NCBI RefSeq assembly: GCF_005144415.1
Contig: NZ_SWJE01000003.1
Coordinates: forward strand, 124,001-188,000
From: Trinickia terrae
Lineage (GTDB): Bacteria > Pseudomonadota > Gammaproteobacteria > Burkholderiales > Burkholderiaceae
Length of the DNA stretch: 64,000 nt
Direction of reading: 5' to 3'
Both the position numbers and the translations under genes were made by a program. Under the pieces are notes generated by a model. The model made no database searches and was not told the DNA's origin. It saw only the letters and a program-made list of their open reading frames with translations. Of this stretch, positions 60,928-64,000 are shown in pieces (within the stretch, counting starts at the first letter, position 1; each line of letters starts with the position of its first letter).

Positions 60928-60956
60928 TTGACCGCGAAGCTAACTCTATGTATAAT
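60928..60956 (+). promoter_or_regulatory. rplU-rpmA promoter
   Basis: TTGACC at 60928-60933, a 17-bp spacer and a perfect TATAAT at 60951-60956, about 55 bp before the rplU start. This is the closest match to consensus in the window, fitting a ribosomal-protein operon. Confidence 0.9.
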
Positions 60957-61011
60957 CACGCGTTTCCGCGCGCGGTGCGTCGGAAAGAATGAACACAGAG
61001 TGAGGTTCTCA

Positions 61012-61323
61012 ATGTACGCGGTCATAAAAACCGGCGGCAAGCAGTACAAGGTTGCCGTTGGCGAAAAACTCAAAGTAGAACAGATACCGGCAGACATTGA
61101 CGCTGAAATCACGCTCGACCAGGTTCTCGCAGTAGGCGAAGGCGAATCGATTAAGTTCGGTACGCCGCTGGTGAGTGGGGCTTCCGTCAAGGCTACCGTT
61201 GTCTCGCACGGTCGTCATGCCAAAGTGACCATCTTCAAGATGCGTCGCCGGAAGCACTACCAGAAGCACGGCGGCCACCGCCAGAACTACACCGAACTGC
61301 GCATCGACGCGATCAACGCGTAA
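61012..61323 (+). CDS. rplU: 50S ribosomal protein L21
   Basis: Ribosomal protein of the large subunit. ATG 61012 after GTGAGG gives 103 residues, [20 protein letters not shown] (standard N-terminus); the longer open frame upstream is not coding. The C-terminal [21 protein letters not shown] is the L21 signature in parts ([14 protein letters not shown]). First gene of rplU-rpmA-obgE-proB. Confidence 0.98.
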   Translation: MYAVIKTGGKQYKVAVGEKLKVEQIPADIDAEITLDQVLAVGEGESIKFGTPLVSGASVKATVVSHGRHAKVTIFKMRRRKHYQKHGGHRQNYTELRIDAINA

Positions 61324-61347
61324 GCGCACCGGTCAAGGAGCAATCAG

Positions 61348-61611
61348 ATGGCACACAAAAAAGCAGGCGGGTCTTCCCGCAACGGCCGCGACTCCGAGTC
61401 GAAACGCCTCGGCGTCAAGGTTTACGGCGGCCAGGCGATCAACGCGGGTGGCATCATCGTGCGTCAGCGCGGCACGCGCATGCACCCGGGCGACAATGTC
61501 GGCATCGGCAAGGACCACACGCTGTTCGCCCTGACGGACGGCCACGTGCAGTTCACGACGAAAGGCGCCGCCAAGAAGCACATGGTCAATGTGATTCCGG
61601 CTGCGGTCTGA
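61348..61611 (+). CDS. rpmA: 50S ribosomal protein L27
   Basis: 87-residue large-subunit protein whose N-terminal tail reaches the peptidyl transferase centre. It starts [19 protein letters not shown] with the conserved [10 protein letters not shown], and GNNVG-like [14 protein letters not shown] and GHVQF follow. It comes 24 bp after rplU and is followed by a strong terminator. Confidence 0.98.
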   Translation: MAHKKAGGSSRNGRDSESKRLGVKVYGGQAINAGGIIVRQRGTRMHPGDNVGIGKDHTLFALTDGHVQFTTKGAAKKHMVNVIPAAV

Positions 61612-61639
61612 GCTTAATCAGACACGGCGGAACCGACCG

Positions 61640-61675
61640 AAAAAAGGCCCCGCGTAACGTGCGGGGCCTTTTTTT
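61640..61675 (+). terminator. Terminator after rpmA
   Basis: Stem of 8 GC pairs plus six A-T pairs (61640-61653 with 61661-61674) followed by a T-run. It partly separates the ribosomal genes from obgE. Confidence 0.92.
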
Positions 61676-61742
61676 ATTGGCGTGCCTGCGGGCATTGGCT
61701 GTTCGGCCGATTGGTCAACGCTCGCGGCAAGCGGCAAAATAG

Positions 61743-62894
<1,152 letters not shown>

Positions 62895-62966
62895 ATTCGA
62901 CTCATCCGTCATGTGCCCGCCGCGTTGCGCGGCGGACCATCGCGCCATCAACGGAGACCGCGCACG

Positions 62967-64000
62967 ATGCGTTCAGTCATCGCCGATTCGAAACGCTTGG
63001 TAGTGAAAGTAGGGTCCAGTCTCGTGACGAACGACGGGCGCGGGCTCGATCACGAGGCCATCGGCCGCTGGGCTGAGCAGATCGCGCAGTTGCGCGCGCA
63101 AGGCAAGGAAGTGGTGCTCGTCAGCTCGGGCGCGATTGCGGAAGGGATGCAGCGTCTGGGCTGGACCAAGCGCCCGCGTGAAATCGACGAGTTGCAAGCC
63201 GCCGCCGCCGTCGGCCAGATGGGGCTTGCCCAGGTCTACGAGAGCCGCTTCTTCGAGCATTCGATCCGCACCGCGCAGATCCTGCTCACGCACGCCGATC
63301 TGGCCGACCGCGAGCGCTATCTGAACGCGCGCTCGACGCTGCTGACGCTGCTGCGCCTGGGCGTCGTGCCGATCATCAACGAGAACGACACCGTCGTCAC
63401 CGACGAAATCAAGTTCGGCGATAACGACACGCTCGGTGCTCTCGTGGCGAACCTGATCGAAGGCGACGCACTGATCATCCTCACTGACCAGCGAGGCCTC
63501 TACACCGCCGATCCGCGTAAGGACCCGAGCGCGACGCTCGTCGAGCAGGCCGACGCGGGCTCGCCGGAGCTGGAGGCGATGGCCGGCGGCGCCGGGTCGA
63601 GTATCGGCCGGGGCGGAATGCTGACGAAGATCCTCGCGGCGAAGCGCGCCGCACACAGCGGTGCGAATACCGTGATTGCGAGCGGCCGCGAACCCGAGGT
63701 GCTGGCCCGCCTGGCCGCGGGCGAGGCGATCGGCACGCAATTGATCGCGCGTACGGCGCGCATGGCTGCCCGCAAGCAATGGATGGCCGATCATCTGCAG
63801 GTGCGCGGGCATGTCGTGATCGACGATGGGGCCGTCGACAAGCTCACCGTCGGCGGCAAAAGCTTGCTGCCGATCGGGGTCGTCGAGGTGCAGGGCGCGT
63901 TTGCGCGCGGCGAAGTCATTGCCTGCTTGAACGGCGACGGGCGTGAAGTCGCGCGCGGACTTACGAATTACAGCAGCGCCGAGGCGAAGCTGATTCATCG
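62967..64000 (+). CDS. proB: Glutamate 5-kinase (partial, cut by right edge)
   Basis: First enzyme of proline synthesis, phosphorylating glutamate. ATG 62967 opens [20 protein letters not shown] and the frame is open to the window end, about 344 codons of a family length near 372. Kinase-domain signatures are [41 protein letters not shown] and the TADPRKDP segment. A PUA domain begins at about residue 275 ([14 protein letters not shown]) and is cut off. Fourth gene of rplU-rpmA-obgE-proB. Confidence 0.97.
   Translation, partial: MRSVIADSKRLVVKVGSSLVTNDGRGLDHEAIGRWAEQIAQLRAQGKEVVLVSSGAIAEGMQRLGWTKRPREIDELQAAAAVGQMGLAQVYESRFFEHSIRTAQILLTHADLADRERYLNARSTLLTLLRLGVVPIINENDTVVTDEIKFGDNDTLGALVANLIEGDALIILTDQRGLYTADPRKDPSATLVEQADAGSPELEAMAGGAGSSIGRGGMLTKILAAKRAAHSGANTVIASGREPEVLARLAAGEAIGTQLIARTARMAARKQWMADHLQVRGHVVIDDGAVDKLTVGGKSLLPIGVVEVQGAFARGEVIACLNGDGREVARGLTNYSSAEAKLIH

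Overview
The window is chromosomal DNA from a betaproteobacterium of the family Burkholderiaceae (Burkholderia sensu lato: Burkholderia, Paraburkholderia, Trinickia or a close relative). The evidence is the GC-rich sequence, the 16S rRNA, and several gene orders typical of that group: rpe-gph-trpE, the split paa clusters, mraZ to ftsZ then lpxC and secA, pilBCD-coaE-zapD-yacG, and rplU-rpmA-obgE-proB. The genus is left open because no alignment could be run.

Layout. 1-5013: trpE (cut by the left edge), gph and rpe on the minus strand, apaG on the plus strand, a 46-residue membrane protein, and mltA. 5101-11764: a phenylacetate catabolism cluster. paaN, a thiolase, paaG, paaI and paaK read on the minus strand and paaF diverges from paaN across a TetR-type palindrome. 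The ring-epoxidase genes paaABCDE are not here. 11765-17572: a complete rRNA operon (16S, tRNA-Ile, tRNA-Ala, 23S, 5S) with promoter, boxA elements, a processing stem and a terminal hairpin. 17605-19480: a decayed IS66-family element directly behind the operon, overlapping the 3' end of an M20 amidohydrolase gene. 20847-26364: an orphan molybdopterin oxidoreductase, fadD, a broken porin gene and coq7.

26617-44222 is the division and cell-wall (dcw) cluster: mraZ, rsmH, ftsL, ftsI, murE, murF, mraY, murD, ftsW, murG, murC, ddl, ftsQ, ftsA and ftsZ. They are all on the plus strand, many with ATGA-type overlaps, behind a sigma70 promoter and a 10-bp-periodic MraZ-type operator. It is followed by a peroxiredoxin gene, lpxC, a DciA-like gene on the minus strand, secA, argJ, a DUF815 ATPase gene and a Nudix gene. 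52702-58114 on the minus strand holds yacG, zapD, coaE, pilD, pilC and pilB, then a CorC-type protein gene, tRNA-Pro and ispB. The right end has rplU, rpmA, obgE and the start of proB.

Most of the window is conserved housekeeping DNA. I looked for an undescribed system on both strands and found no defence island, prophage, CRISPR array, secretion cluster or biosynthetic cluster. The most informative unusual features are the decayed IS66 element whose edge supplies the end of a neighbouring gene, the collapsed porin gene, the regulatory DNA of the paa and mra loci, an antisense-facing terminator inside the paa operon, and divergent genes whose start codons share two bases.
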